Assembly (NCBI GenBank): GCA_003313425.1
Contig: NHZP01000013.1
Location: forward strand, 868,001-932,000
Direction of reading: 5' to 3'
Length of the DNA stretch: 64,000 nucleotides
Origin: Pseudopyrenochaeta lycopersici
Taxonomy: Eukaryota; Ascomycota; Dothideomycetes; Pleosporales; Pseudopyrenochaetaceae
Shown: positions 41,855 through 56,055 of the stretch, piece by piece
Numbering within the stretch: position 1 is the stretch's first letter
Layout: every line of letters starts with the position of its first letter
Position numbers and translations under genes: made by a program
Notes under the pieces: generated by a model
Seen by the model: the letters and a program-made list of their open reading frames with translations, nothing else
What the model was told of the DNA's origin: nothing
The model's database searches: none

Positions 41855-44800
41855 TAGTAGCGTAAGCCAATTGGCAAAGAAAGAGACCCCAATTTTGGCA
41901 AGCAAGGTCATAGGTCGAGAAAGAGGTCGAAAGCCCTGAGAAAGTCGATGAATACGTAAATAAGGATGCCAAGAGTATGGTTGTGTGAAGAATAGATACC
42001 CTGCGCGAACTAATTGATTGCAATTCTTACCAACCATACTTTGGTTTCTCATCTACAGGCGTCTTGGCTGGTACTCTCAGTGCAACTTACACTAATTTGT
42101 TGTGCGCCCGCAACTCCAGAGTATTGTGACACTATTCTCTAGGTCTTATTCCGCGGCCGTGCTTTCATCTAGTCAAGATACGGGAATACGTGCACTTCAG
42201 CTTGAGTTCGGAAAGAGTCGTGACGCACTGATTCGCCCAGAGCCATGATCCGAGGTCCTTGGATCAACACTAACCAATGGCGGTAATTGTCCCTGAGGAA
42301 ATCTGTGGCCAAGGGCATGCAGCTCGCCTTTGAGACGGTTGGATACTGTGTAGATAGTGTGCAGGAACTAGGGAGCGACATCCAGAATCAAGATCCGCGA
42401 CTCAGATGCGGATACTCGGAATGTTCGTTTGGTAACGAAGGAAAGACCGAAACAACCAATGCATAAGAGATGAAAGGAGAGTAAGAGAGGAGCAGGGGCT
42501 CGCAGAAGAGGCGGCGAGTAAGGAGTAAGACTTTGGGCGTCCAGAACTCGTGAGGGATAAAGCAAGACGAGGTTTTGACAGTTCAATGCTCATGCAGAGT
42601 AGAATCAACTCACAGGGAACCTTGTGGCTTTCGATATCTCCGTAGCAGAAGTTTGAATACTTAGATTGGATATGTGTGCTAGATACCATCGAGCCGGAAA
42701 GTGGTGTGATCAGATACTAACTGTCTTCAAGCAATTAGAGAATATGTTGAGAAACTTCTGTTTACGCGAGAACATGTAACCAGGGAAAAGACCAAGCTTT
42801 GACCGTTTACGCTGAAGGAGCACTAGTGGTCAAGAGTGTGTGGATGCTATGCAATGGAGATGGATACACTCACACTATAGTTGGAGAATGATTTCTTGAA
42901 TCGTGACACGAGCGATTTGAGGTGGCGTCAGGGACTTCTGACATGATGCCAGCATCATCCGACGAGACCTTGGATCGACGATGTAGTTTGCTGCAAGAAG
43001 CCGATTCAGGCAATGAGTGGAAGAGTCGATTGAATACAACAGCGCAGGTCGCGAATCGGGAAGATATTGCGATTTCTTTCCGGACATCCGGGGCAATGGT
43101 CTGTTTACAAGCCTGAAATGACAGACCTGACAATTCGAAACGCAGACCCCATGGGGCTGAGCCCACGTTCTGCGTGTTTGGGAGATCCCAACCCCATCAA
43201 GCAATATGACGACTCGTGTAGCAGTGAAGGAGAGCAGCCGCGGGGCTCCACATGAGCTGCGCTTTGGCCTGCAATGCTAAGCTTTGAAACTTGACGCTTT
43301 TCGCTGTGGCATGGCGCAGTTTCGCATTAGCAAAGAATGACATTCATCACCTTGTTTAGGTGAGGTCAGGGATACGAAAATCTTCACGCCGAAAATGCGC
43401 TTTGATGTCATCCCGCTTAGATGCCTGGATAACCTTCGCCTCGAATCGGCCCTTGAAAAACGTTTGAAGGTTTATGCGGGGCCCCAGGAAAGGTTGACCG
43501 TAAAAAGCCGATTGCCCAGCGTCGATCCATTTTTGACGCGCAACATTCTACTTCCGGATCCGCGGCAAACGTCAGCATGATCCACCGAGCCTACGAGGAA
43601 ATGCGGTTTCAAGCACAGTTGTCGACACTAATGAGGGAAGATGGTGTCAGATTGCGTTGGGCGAGGAGCTGGTAAAATCTTGCTCAGCGGGGTCCTTGTT
43701 GAACGAGCGATGCTACCATGAGCAGCTGGTAGTTTGCGGCAAAGGCGTTCCGACGTCAAAGCGGGTGTTGCGAATCGCTACCAGAGGATAGGCTTTCGCC
43801 GACTCGCAGTGAAACTGTGCAACAGTCGATGCTCATAAATCTTGTCCTAACTGGCCCAAATGGTGGTGGGAGAACGCCGGCATAAAAAGCAGGGGCCATG
43901 AATGGGGATGCTATGTTTCCTTTGGCGTTGCTTCCATGCTTCCATTGAACCGTACCTTGCAGCACCTCGGATCACTCCAAGGAGCTAGAGCGCCACCAAC
44001 GTAGCATTCAGCGGAGCCCCATTTCTTCGCTCCCCGACATCCTCCGATCCACGTGTTAGACATGTGAGACATGTTTTGCTGGCGCGTGAAATCTCCTAGG
44101 AATGGGTTCGGCATACTTTCGGAAAAGGGTATCTTCGAGCTGGCAAAAAATTCTCAGGAGCGGGGCGAGCTATCGGGGGGCTAGTAGCGCTGTCAAAGAT
44201 TTCAAGAAGGAAGCGATAAGAATAGCAGACCCTAGATTACGTCGTTATGCAACATGTCTAGCTGCCCGCTGCTTGCCTGAAAAATTGTCACGACTTGCAA
44301 AGGGCCGCAAGTGATCTCGACCAGCGGTGCAGCGGTGTCGCGTAGGCAGCATTTCCAAGGGCATGGGCGTCATACCTCGGGGCAGCCGGTCCGTTGCAGG
44401 CAGAAAGTCCCCCACGATCTTCTGTGTAAGCCATGGACAGGGGCGGTCGAGCGACTGGGGTCCCGCAGGACCATGCTGGAGATAATCCGTCGGCGGACAT
44501 CGCCTGGTGGAGGCCGTGGGCCAATCTGAGTCGCTGCGCGCCTTGTCGTGATTCAAGCAGTCCTGTTGCGCCATAGGGGGGTGGTGCAGATGAAGAAGCA
44601 ACACTATGATATTTTGCCGGTATTGTCGGTCGGAGGGCCCAGCGCTCGGCAGAGATCGCCCTGCGTGCGTTCACCGACTTGAGCTTCATCTGAGCGCCCG
44701 AGAACATGCATCGAAGGCGGGCCGTAGTGGAGGGTGATGCGACCGGGCTCGGTAGCACACTGCTTTCCATATCCTGGGAGCAGACACTAGATTGGGATAT

Positions 44801-46110
44801 TGATTGAGGCGCAGAAGCGAGCGGTCTCGGGAGCAGGAGGCGATGTGAAAGGGTTGCTTATTCTGCGCTTACAGTACCCCAGGAATGCTCCCCCACAGGC
44901 GTGAATGAGTGCTCCGGGCTGTGGTGGAACGCGATCAGAGCCAGTGGATAATATCAGCTGGCATCGAACTGGACCATTGGTCATTTGATGCACCAATAAC
45001 TGGCATGTGTGAAGCGCTGGGGGGAGACGGTCCACGCATCCCACAGCTCGAGACACCAGGCCAAGGAGGCTGCTGTGTTGGCTCGACAATGTCCTGAAGC
45101 AGCGGCCCACTGAGCTGTCAGTATTGGCCTTGCATGCGGACGTGCCCTGATCCTCGAGGGTGGGTGAATTGCTCGACGCTGCCTCTGCGTGCGCCGTCAT
45201 AGTCGTACGCAGTTGCCTCGTCTCACGAGCTGTCCGGCGAAAGTGCAGGCAGACGGGCCATGGGATCCCTGGGAGGGGAAAGAAGACGTATAACAGCAGC
45301 GGACAGGCGCATTTGCTGCACCGAGAAACGCAAACAAACCGCCGGTGGTGACGTCTGCAGTCCCTCATACTGAGCCAGCTGTTTCTCTTATCTTCCGCCA
45401 ACTTCGGAGTCAGACACAGCCACAGCGATATTTGCAACACCTCAGCGGCAACGTTGCACCATCTGACTGCCTCAATTTGCTCACGTACGCCTGGTGGCTA
45501 CACTTGTCGTCGGGGCCCCTTGTTTTTGCTGCTGATAGACGCTGTATTCCCCACAGCCTCACAATAGCCACTGCAACATCAGCGTCCCGCTCGCCGACAC
45601 TCACCGCTCCAGAAATTTCAGCAGCAAAAATCTGCAAATTTGCAGCGACGTCGTCCGGCTCAACCAACATTGCTGCTCCACAGATATTGTACCATCAAAA
45701 CCCGAGGCTGGCAAGTTCCGCCAGACACCGAGGGCAATCACATTCCACGTCGCCCACTTGGACCGCCCGCCCTGCGCAATCAATAGGTCGCCAAAAAAGA
45801 GCGCCATTGCACCGACACAATATCTTCCCGCCACACCCTGCGGCTGCTCCAGACGTCCGCTCCGCAAGTCATCACTGTTCGTCAGGCCCGCTTTCCTGAT
45901 ACGTCTCCACGACTCGAGCGCCCCGAAAGCCCGCCAAGCCGCATTGGCGCACCGCGTTTCTTTCTGCGTCGCTCCGGCATATCCTCGCCCGCGTCAGCAC
46001 AGACTGCCCTGGAGGCCATCAGTCGACCCCCACACACCCGACTAGTTGATCCATACATATATCCGAGCCCCCCATCATCCCCCTTCCCCCAACTTTCAAC
46101 TTTCGGTCAC
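41855..46110. other. 4.3-kb gene-poor region upstream of creA
   Basis: Short ORFs overlap on both strands without domains. The last few hundred bases are pyrimidine-rich just before the ATG and probably form a long 5' leader. Matches to the CreA site SYGGRG (ctgggg) are seen near 44454 and 45015. They are 1-1.7 kb away and such short motifs arise by chance, so autoregulation is only a possibility. Confidence 0.45.
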
Positions 46111-47454
46111 ATGCAATCTTCCACCACCTCGACAGGTTTCGCCAACCTTTTGAACCCGGACGCTTCTGCTCAACAACACCAACAGCCTACCACGTCATCG
46201 ACACCCGCTTCAATGGCCGCCGCTACCGTGAGCCTCATGGCTCCTCTACTGCAGAACGCCCCACAGCAGTCCCAGGACGAGGCTTCTCGACAGGATCTTC
46301 CGCGACCTTACAAGTGCCCTCTGTGCGATAAGGCCTTCCACCGCCTTGAACACCAGACTCGTCACATCCGAACCCACACTGGAGAGAAGCCCCATGCCTG
46401 CACTTTCCCAGGATGCACAAAGCGCTTCTCTCGCTCAGATGAACTCACCAGGTACATTGCACTCACACCTAGACGCAGGATATCAAGCTAACACCTTCGC
46501 AGGCACTCGAGAATACACAACAACCCCAACTCCCGGAGAGGCAAGGGCCAGCAGCATGTTGCTGCTCACCAGGCTGCTGTGGCCGCTGTCCAGGCCGGCC
46601 TCCTAGAGTCTGCTTCTGGGCCTGCATACATGATGCCTCCTCCGCCAAAAGCCATCTCACGCAGCGCTCCCAGCTCCAACATTGGCTCGCCAAATGTTTC
46701 ACCGCCTCACTCTTTCTCCACTTACTCACCAAACGTGGGCAACGATCTGGCTGCGTATCGCTCGAGCGGCTTCAACAGCACCAGCACCAGCCCCAACGGC
46801 CTCTCTCGCCCCATGGATCTGCTTGCCGACGCTGCCTCTAGGCTCGAATCAAACCCTGGCCATCGCTCGCACTCGAGCCGACACCACCTCACCAGCGCCT
46901 ACCATCCGTACGGCAACAGACTTCCCGGACTCTCACAGTACGCATACTCGTCACAGCCCATGTCGAGATCGCACTCGCACGAAGATGACGATCCATATGC
47001 GCACCGAATGACGAAAAAGTCACGACCTGGCTCGCCCATGTCCACCGCACCGCCTTCGCCCACCTTTTCTCACGATTCTGCGAGCCCAACACCTGATCAT
47101 ACTCCTCTTGCAACGCCAGCACATTCGCCCCGACTACGACCACACGGCTTCAACGACCTCCAGCTTCCGCATTTGCGTCATTTGAGCTTGAACCAGAACT
47201 TCGTCCCCGCGCTTGCACCAATGGAGCCACAAACAGAGCGCGAGCAAACTTATGTTCCTAGCCAGTCCTCTGGCCTGCGCATCGGCGATATTATCTCAAA
47301 ATCAGAGGGCGCACAGCGTAAGCTGCCTGTTCCACAAGTTCCCAAGGTCGCTGTGCAGGATCTGCTCAACGGCCCAAGCAATACAGGCTTTTCGTCCGGG
47401 AATTCCTCCGCAACAGCTTCATTAGCGGGCGAAGACCTGTCACACCGCGTATAA
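46111..47454 (+). CDS. creA: Carbon catabolite repressor CreA/Mig1 zinc-finger protein
   Basis: Represses genes for less favoured carbon sources when glucose is present, binding SYGGRG sites. Exons 46111-46451 and 46503-47454 with a 51-bp intron inside the second finger give 430 aa. Two C2H2 fingers: [19 protein letters not shown] with [12 protein letters not shown], then [19 protein letters not shown] with [11 protein letters not shown]. Downstream are an Ala/Gln stretch ([15 protein letters not shown]), long Ser/Pro-rich parts, an acidic and basic patch ([20 protein letters not shown]) and a conserved C-terminal segment ([26 protein letters not shown]). Length and layout agree with CreA of other filamentous ascomycetes. 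Confidence 0.97.
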
Positions 47455-50400
47455 AAACAGTTTGCAACTCATCTAGCATGGCACCGGCGTTACAGACAGC
47501 ATTATCTTGAGTTTGGTCAATATTTTTTTCTTTTCGCTAGCGAGCCTTGAGTTTCTTCGGCTGGGACCATAGACACGGATTCACGAGGGGTAATGCCTGC
47601 GGCATACTACGATTTCACTATTAGGTCCACATATTGGACTCGCCCCAACAATTAAGATAGATTTTTTTCTCTTCCTTTGTCGGTCGGATTCAATACCCCC
47701 CGCGAAGTCGCAATCCTAGCGATTCGCAATTTTGTATCTTTTCCACTCAGCCTTGATTTTTTTTTTTTTCCTTGGGTAAGCCTGCTTATTGGTAGGCAGA
47801 GAGGACAGACAACACACCCCTCAGCTCAGCGCGTAATTGAAACAGATACACTCCACATTGACTTAGTGCGCATTACGAGATGGTTATGCTATGGTGAAAT
47901 CCTTGATAGTGACGTGATTCTGAAGCGAGGTGATGCAAGCAGGGAACAGACAGGCAATCCGGGGCCATAGGAAAAGCCTATCTCCCCGCAAAGTAAAAGC
48001 ACCGGTGCTTGACAAATTTCCCCGCACATGGACAGTATTGTGTAATGTGTTTGTTGGACATGAGGAGAGCATCACACATCACAAGTAATTCTCCGCATTT
48101 GGTGGCACAACACACCCACACTTTCTCTGCTTCCTGCGGGGTGTCTCAGACCGACATTCTCTCACCGCATCTTCGCTCTCCGGGGGAAGACCACCACGCC
48201 AATGCCCGCAGGCTGTCTCAGTTGGCCGTTGTGCAACCACACCAAGACCGGCAATCTTTTTTTGTCCACCACCCCCCTTGGGCCTTGGGGCCAGGGCGGA
48301 GCGATAAGCCTATGCTGGCGTGATTGCGGAGAACAAGGAAAAATGTGGAGTATGTGGGCAGCTCAGGGACAAGGTGGCTTCATTGGCTAGCGCCTGTGCC
48401 GAAAATCAGTTGCCAGGGCAGGCCGCTTGGGGTGGTTGTGACTTCCGAACTCGGAAGGTACCACTTTCCCCCAAACCTGTGCTGGTGACATTTGCGAGTC
48501 AATTTCCGTGATCCTTGTGGAGCATCTATCGAATTCTGCTATCGCTCACTCATCGCAAACAATATGCCCTCGTCGGCGCCGGCCGCGTCTCTCATGAGCC
48601 ATCCGGGTTGCAACTTTTGCCCTTGCTCCCAAGACACAGCTTCTGACACTCCCCCTCTAACTAGCACTCGTCTGACGCCATGGACCGCCAGCTTAGTGCC
48701 CTCAACCATTCATTCCTGGGCATGCACCCCAGACTGGAGCGCAGACGCTCTCCGCAACCGATATCTTGCTGCATGACGATCTCGACCGTCTGGTCGTGCA
48801 AGTCGGCAGGTCTGGCGGGATGATTTCCGTCGCCTTAACGCTAGCAGAGCGGCGTTTGTAGGTTGTCGGCCCGGCACCGCCAACAGGACGTGTGTGTATC
48901 AGAACGGCGGCAGCTGAAGTCATTCCCAGCAGTTACCGACAAACGTTCCGCAAGCAATGCTTAGATAAGGCCACGACGATGAATGTCATCGTCACATGTC
49001 AGCGGCCTTTGACATTCACTGCCATCCTGAAAGAAGTCCATAGTGACCTACTAGCATCAACAGCCGGTGCCAATCCGCTCGTGTATCTGAGCATCATGGC
49101 CACTAGTCAGAGTAGGCCTTTGCTAAATCAAATCCCATCTCCACATCTCAGGATTCATTTTAGCAAAAGCAAAGATAGGGAGAACCAGCAAGGCCCTCCA
49201 AGAAGCCACAGGCTTCTCCGCACGCAGAGCGACTAACGGAATAACTTTCTAATTCATCCGGAAGAAACGACCGCCCCCAACAGTTGTCTTCTCCTGAACC
49301 TTACTCACCCCAGGTAGCAAAGGAACACGATTTAGCAACTAGTTCTTACCAAGCCCTCCGCCCCTTGTTGACTGGACGGCCCCTAGCGAGCTTCTAGAAT
49401 GTGCCAATCCAGGCTGCAAATCCTACGCACCATTGACGCTCCGACTGTGGGGTCTCCACACTCTATCCACGGCATTCCTGTCTTAGGAAGCTGCGGCGGA
49501 TAAGGCTACGGCTCGAGTCAGAGGAGCTAGAAGAATTCACAGAGGGGTCGGAGTTAGAAACTCCGAAGAATTTGCACCAGTCAAAGCGACTCGTTCTAAA
49601 GTGGGTACCAGGGTATGCTTCTCGATACAGTGCTGGTTCCGCTACACTGGGTGCTTCCGTCCTCTCTCACATGTTCCCACGATGGCGGAGAGGGAAGCTT
49701 ACTGCGAACAGCGTCGTCCTTCGTCGGAGGCTCTCCCGTTCGGATGCGCTTGAGGAAAGTGGGAGAATGGGAGTATTGGCTCGCCAGGTCCGCTTTTCCG
49801 TGCCTGCTGGAAGTCAGCATCAGCGTCGCGTCCCTCCGTCGATGTGGATACATTCCAATGACTTCTCCATTCGTCCTCGTATCTGGCAATGTTTGACTAT
49901 CGAATGTTCCCTGTCCGATCTCTGCGTCGACCTGCCCCCGCTCCAGGTACCTCTGCAAGTACTATGCAATTATGCTTTCCAAAGTACCTGTTGAGCTGCG
50001 CAATGCACACGGGAGCATATAACTCCGCATGCGCAGGATCGGGCGGAACCTTTGTTCATCTAATTCCAACGGGTTGTACCAGGCTGTTGGTATTCCCAAG
50101 CGATGTGGACGCGGAGACCCAGGTTCGAAGCAATTTATTTCGCAGATCAAGTATCGAGCGGTCATTTACTATACTTTGTAGACCCTGCATCCACCGACAC
50201 TATCCAGCTTTGACCGCTGGTTCATGGAAACTTGTCTCCTGGTGGGAGGACACGTCTCGCTGAGGTCTCTGGGGGGTTATCTTCCACCTACCCGGCGCAG
50301 TCTTCTGATACAACGAGACTATTGTTGTCCGCGAACCAGTAACGGTCAAACAGAGCCTCACCAGCACGATCTTAGACCATAGCCTGACTTCACGATGACG

Positions 50401-53400
50401 CAGTATGCATCCTTTCACATGCTGCGACTACACAGCGGTCCTTTCTACGCATGCGCGTCACAATGGCACACTCTCACAAGCGATTGCGCATTGCATCTGC
50501 ACCTCAATCAAGCTTCGCAGAACAACGCAATCAACCTGACCACAAGTGCTTTTCCTTATCTCAACATTGTCTTCTGAAGCGTATCAGGCGTATCAAAGCG
50601 CACGCCTTCTGCACGGCGAGATGAATAAGTACTCTAGGAGTATTTAGCCGGACGATTCGCGAAACACGTTGGATAGAGTGAAGTGTGCTGACGCGCATGC
50701 AACCCGAATGTCCCCAATGTACAGTCCTCAAGATTGACCCATCCGCCGGCGTATCAGAACGTATCTTTAGAGGTTGATACCTGAGACGGCGGGGCGTGGT
50801 ATAGAGTATATTACCGTGCATTTGTTGGCATGTACATCGTTTGTACCTGCATTGCATCAAGTTGAAGGTATCTCACCTCACGCTCACATCACCCAACCCC
50901 AGCTCGCATGTGAAACACGCTCAGCAAAATCTGGCGGAACCCCCACGGAGACTCAGCAGCTGAGTCCATGCCCAGGATTCGCAAATACAACATCCTTTTT
51001 TTCCGCTCTGCCATCCGCGGTATCTCGGACCGGCATCGACGCGGCTGCTCCGCTGGCTGCTGACTCTTTGTTGAGATACCTCGGGCTAAGTACCTTGCCA
51101 CCGAGCTTATGCGGGAGAATGACTACCGCAACGGTTACTCCGAGGACGCGGAACTTGTCGGAGCATCCGTGCGCGATATGGAATGCCAATACCCGATTTT
51201 GTTATGAGTTCCGCCGTCTGGCGGGCTGTGCTGGTCTGAGCCGCAAGAATGAACTTCCGGTGGCTGATGAGAAATTGTGGGGTTGAGGTGTGTGCTGATG
51301 CCAAATGTGGGCGATTGCACGCCCGATGTGGAGGTGGAGAGGGCTTCGGGAGAAATGGTATCCCTTTCCGGGAACGATCACGAACCCCACACAGGGACTG
51401 AGACATCGCTTACACAAGTACACCCGTTCAAGCACTGCTGTTGGCTCAAATTGAAATTACCTGTCATCAGCAAGTGCCAATTTGCTTTTGGCAGCTCTGC
51501 AAGCCTCCAGTCGGGGACAAAGGAGAAGGGATTAACGCTATCCCTTGGCCCTCGGCTATGTGGAGAGTCACATTCATTCACAATGAAGCATTTCTATGTC
51601 GGTCCGATCAACAGGTTACATTTGAAGCTCCGATCGCATATTCAATTTCAGATCTGAATGCCGTCGTCCGAGGCTTGGGAGTGTTTACCGCCGGGCCAAA
51701 CTTGTCCAAGTCGTCTCGGCCGAGTCTATCAAGCATGCCAGCGGTTGTCCGCTTGCGTCAATAGCTCCTGAAGCGAGCTAATCAACAACAGACCTCTGAC
51801 TATGAACTCGGTTACTTCACTCGATACACGACGGTCATCCTGTTATAGTGTCCCGCGGCATCGACTCTGTCTGAGTATCATGTAGCCAGTAAGAAGCCCG
51901 ATGGCCTCGGTGATTACAATCTGTCAACACGTTGATCCCGAATCTTCCGACAACCGAATAGTCATTCCACGTCACTTTTGCTCTTGGAACAGAGCACAAT
52001 ACCAACTGTATGCTAATATTCATGCACGTGAAGGCTAGGTACATGCATATTGCTTCCCTCCTTTGAGAGCTAGTTTGCGTGCTTTCTACGCGATTCAGAC
52101 TGGATAACCCCCGCGTGTCGATCATATATTACGAGCTTGCTTGGAGGCCAGGCCAGCTCAAAGAATACGACATGACAATTGCCCAGACACGGAAAATGCC
52201 ATTTCACCTCTTAGACATTACATTGAGTAGTTCCCTCAGCACCACGGCATGAAGATCAAAACCTCCTACTAGAGCACAATGCCGTTCCTCCCTCTGATCA
52301 TGACTGATAACCATAAACCCCCGCGCCTCCCTTGCAACTATTAAAATTCTATGCAAATGTAGTCCCCACAGCCTTTCCAAATCCCCACTTATACAAGCTC
52401 CTACACCCCGCACATGAAACATAGCATACCCATTATGAAGGCGCTCGGCTTTACTATATCAGGGTTGTTATAAGGGTACAAGGCAGTGCTGAAACGGCAC
52501 AGCATGGGCATGAGGGTGCGGGAGGGCGGTTCGGGAAAAGAAAGATATGGAGTGGGTTGTGAAAGTTGTGCGTGGGGTACGACGTGAAGTTACACATAAA
52601 CGTCTACGGTAATTTCATCAAGGCTCGTAGCAAAGATATTTTAAGCAGGAATACTATATGTACCTTTCAGAGAGTCGACTCAGTATCGAGTTTCATCTTG
52701 ATAGTACATCAATGTACAAGTCAAAGATATGCAGGGACTTTTTAGCTTCCGGCTTCGTAGGGCTGAAGACATAGCGCTTGCACCACGTCTGTCGACCTTC
52801 ACGCAAAGCGGAAGCGGTAGCGGAATTGGCATTAGCAGTACGTACCCTTCACAACGCTGAAGACCATATTACAGGTGGGTCATTGAGATAGCCCCACTGC
52901 TTTCCTTCCTGGGTAAGGCGATTCTGCGACATCACAATATCGTGAGCAAAAGCACACATTTCATCATCTCTTTCGCCAATCTTTACCCTTCCTGCCCGGA
53001 GCTCTTCCACAACTTCGTCTGACCGTCTGATAGCGATGATAGTGAGCAGCCCCGCGGCCTCCTCGATCGCCAACGTGATATACCCCACGTACGATAGTCA
53101 GTCTTTGAACTCTATCCCCCGCTCGAGTGTCATACGTCCAACTATTCGGGATGAGGTACCCCGAGCAATGTTGTCTAGCGTCACAATCGACTATTCTGCA
53201 TGCGCGACTCCGTCTCGTTTGAGGAAATTCGTCTCCCGCCTGTAGCGCGTATAGTAGCGAGGTGTCTGGCATTGTGGAGAACTCTAGACCTCGTGTGGAG
53301 AACGTGGGGTTTTAGCTAATGGCGACATCGCAAGGCTGATGTGACCTCCTTAGGCTTAAGCGAAATGCGATGACCAACTTGATGTACTTGCGAAGCCGAT

Positions 53401-54576
53401 GCTATGCGCTGCACCAAGCCTTATTATGTTCGACGATACGAAGTTGGCGAAAGAGGCGATGTTCATTGGCAGACTTCACCATGATCGAGGTCATGCGAAT
53501 CGGAGGCGGTGAGGGTACGGCACCAGATCGAATTGTTGTACGCGCCGCTTGCGACAAGCACGCATTGTGGGCCGTCGTGGAGATGGATGGCAGATTAGTT
53601 TCCGGTTGCTTTGTGAATTTTGAAGCGCCTCCGTGGTGGCACAAGAACTGGATTGTATAAGTGGCTTGCTATGATACTGTCGCGATACCGGACCCCTCGC
53701 CTGTTTTGCGGTACTCTCCTATCACGTTGTCAAAAGCTCGCGTTCAAGACGTCCCGTGAGCAGGTTTGCTTCTTCGGCCCCCACGCCAGGGACCATCAAT
53801 TTGACCCCGCTGACCCCAGACTTCGAACGCCACAAAGGCATGAGCATCTTAAACAAGCACGAATTTTGCCGCTCAGGAGACCCGGTGCTCTGGATCCGGG
53901 GTGGCTTCCCCGAACCCTGCCCGCGGACTAGTGTGCCCCAAAGCCCTGGCCTGATGTATGCACGTGCTGGGATTCACTGAATGGTACGCATTCTGTACTT
54001 GCTTTTTTGCTGCTGCACGGCCCGTAGTCCTTGAGTATACTGTCAATGTGGCGAACAACAGAACTGACATGGAAAATGCGGGGTGCGGTACGGGGCTGGA
54101 AGAATGCAGTCGCCTATTTGCCGCCGGAAAAATCGCGGTCGCCAGGTCTCGAGCGCATACTAAAAGAGAAGTGAACTGTGAACCTATGGCAGAGGAAGCA
54201 GGAAGGCATAGTGATGCTGCTCTCAGTACGCTCGAGACAAGTGTTGCAGGAGGTCTTGCAGAGACGAGGTGAGGGCGATCAATCTAGGGTGGTGTGCGTC
54301 TGGAAAAAACCCACGCGGCTGAATGGCGAACCTGTGCCGTGGGCCGTGGGCCGTGAGCCCTGTATTATCGGTGTGGATGCAAGATCTCGAGCTTGATTGG
54401 AAGATTGATCAGCTGGAGGATCTCGTGTACGGAGAGTAAGGAGAGACATACGAGCTTACCCAAGATATCAGCACAAGAATGCCGAGAATGCCGATTGTGG
54501 CACAGTAGAGCGGAGGAACGCCCCAATTTTGCGGCAAAAGGCGAGAGTGTCTTCCACGGCCTCCAAGCTTCGAGAA
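47455..54576. other. 7.1-kb region without a recognisable gene
   Basis: Contains the creA 3' UTR (stop at 47452-47454; a 13-T run at 47757-47769) and then only short ORFs on both strands, none with a domain, signal peptide or consistent splice sites. GC content looks ordinary, not RIP-like. I cannot say whether it holds noncoding RNAs or heavily spliced short genes. Confidence 0.45.
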
Positions 54577-56055
54577 TCAGACCGTGGAGGATTGTGTTAC
54601 CTGCTCGTTGTGGCTATGTGCAATATCATCTGGTCGAGCTGGTGCAGTATTGACATGCTCGAGGGTTGCTTCATCAATTAACAACCCCTCGGCGGCAACT
54701 TCATCGTCCTCTACCCAACCATAGAGCTCATCAGAGCGGGGCTCTTCGTCTGCCTCCTCATCGATCTCGGCGAAAGGCCTTTTAGGCGGCCTCCTCCCTG
54801 TTGCAACCACCATGGGTGCTGTGATGTCATCAGAAGCTATGTTCAAATTGCAAAGGCCAGACTGCTTCATGTCAGCGGGAGATCATCACAAAGGACATTT
54901 GCGTGCGTCTCAACTACTGTGGGCTCTGCGGGTAATAGATTGACCTACCTCCTCGACCGTGAAGGGAACCACGTTCCCCACACAGCCTTCATCTGCAAGA
55001 CTTTGACCATTTGCCTTTACGAGGCCAACAAACCGGGCTTTTCGCAATCTATCAGCGTCTGCACTATCGGTCGCTTTCCCTTGGCGCACCCAGTCCCGGA
55101 AGAGAACCAGACGAGTGGAAACGCCGTTCTCCCATTCAACCCCCGATAGTGCTGGAACCAGTAGTGCCCTTGATGCGCCCCGGATACGGGTGATGGTTTG
55201 GCAGGTGAGGAGCAGCGCAATGTCGTGCAGTGCAGCGAACCTAGTGAACGTTGAGATCAAGTCATTAACGACTGCAAATCTGCGTCCTGCAGCCCACCGT
55301 GACTGGTCTGTCCTGTTCTTCGCGATACGGTCGTCTAGATTGCGGGGATATGCATTATCGATCAGGGTTGAGAGCGAATCGACCACGACCAGACTCGTAT
55401 TCTGGCGGGGAAAAGTCGCGGGCGAATGTACGAAGAGCGCCAGGAGATGGGCAAGCGTTGGCGCAGCAAAGTAGCCCAGGTGGCTGCGCTGCCTATCTGA
55501 CGATACTTCAGGCGAGTCCTGGGCTTTGGAGAAGACGCTGTCGAAGCGCTGCTTGACCAAGGGCGCACAGGCAGCGTCTGCAGGCAATTAGCCCTCATAT
55601 ACGGCAATCACAGTGCGCTGGGCTCCACCACTAGAGAGACTATACGTACCAACCCAAACCACATGCTGACCCTCGTGTATTGCAGAGACTGCGGCCTGAA
55701 TCCTTTGCCCAATTCAGTCTCGGAAAGGTATTGGGGAAAGCTGTGACGCGGCCACATTTACCCAAAGGCTGTCTTGCCGACTCCTGAAGGCCCGAAGACT
55801 TCGGTCACCTTCCCACGCATATACCCGCCCGAGACATCGTGGCCCGGAAGGCCCGGAGGCGCGAGGATATTGTCGAGCTGCGAGAGGCCTGTCGACACCG
55901 TGCGGGCACCGCGGGCATGGAAGTGTTGGAGGGCTTGCGACGCGGAGACGGTGGGCAGTCGGTCTAATACACCGTCAGTGTTGGAAGGGAAGGCCCAGGG
56001 GGTGCAATTGCATACGTGATGACGGGGAAGGCAGGGGCGCGCCGTCGCTGGCCAT
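54577..56055 (-). CDS. RecA/Rad51-family ATPase, Rad51-paralogue-like
   Basis: Five exons (56055-56016, 55963-55762, 55702-55650, 55577-54949, 54861-54577) with introns of 52, 59, 72 and 87 bp, all in phase, give 402 aa. Key motifs: TGLSQLDNIL, KVTEVFGPSGVGKTAFG (Walker A at about 71-78), HVVWVDAACAPL, TSLVVVDSLSTLID (Walker B at about 161-165) and the basic stretch RWAAGRRFAVVND. Rad51 paralogues assist Rad51 filaments in homologous recombination; I lean to the Rad55 group but cannot prove it. The last 90 residues are an acidic, probably disordered tail (AEIDEEADEEPRSDELYGW). Divergent from the MOSC gene. Confidence 0.8.

Noticed and set aside
41390..42052. 220-aa minus-strand ORF over the CFEM gene
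   Set aside because: It is antisense to three spliced exons that give a perfect CFEM pattern, so it is a shadow.
44288..45440. Long minus-strand ORFs upstream of creA
   Set aside because: GC-rich antisense frames without domain, start context or splice support.
53370..53980. Overlapping ORFs at 53370-53660 and 53756-53980 as a spliced gene
   Set aside because: No consistent donor and acceptor in phase and no recognisable domain.
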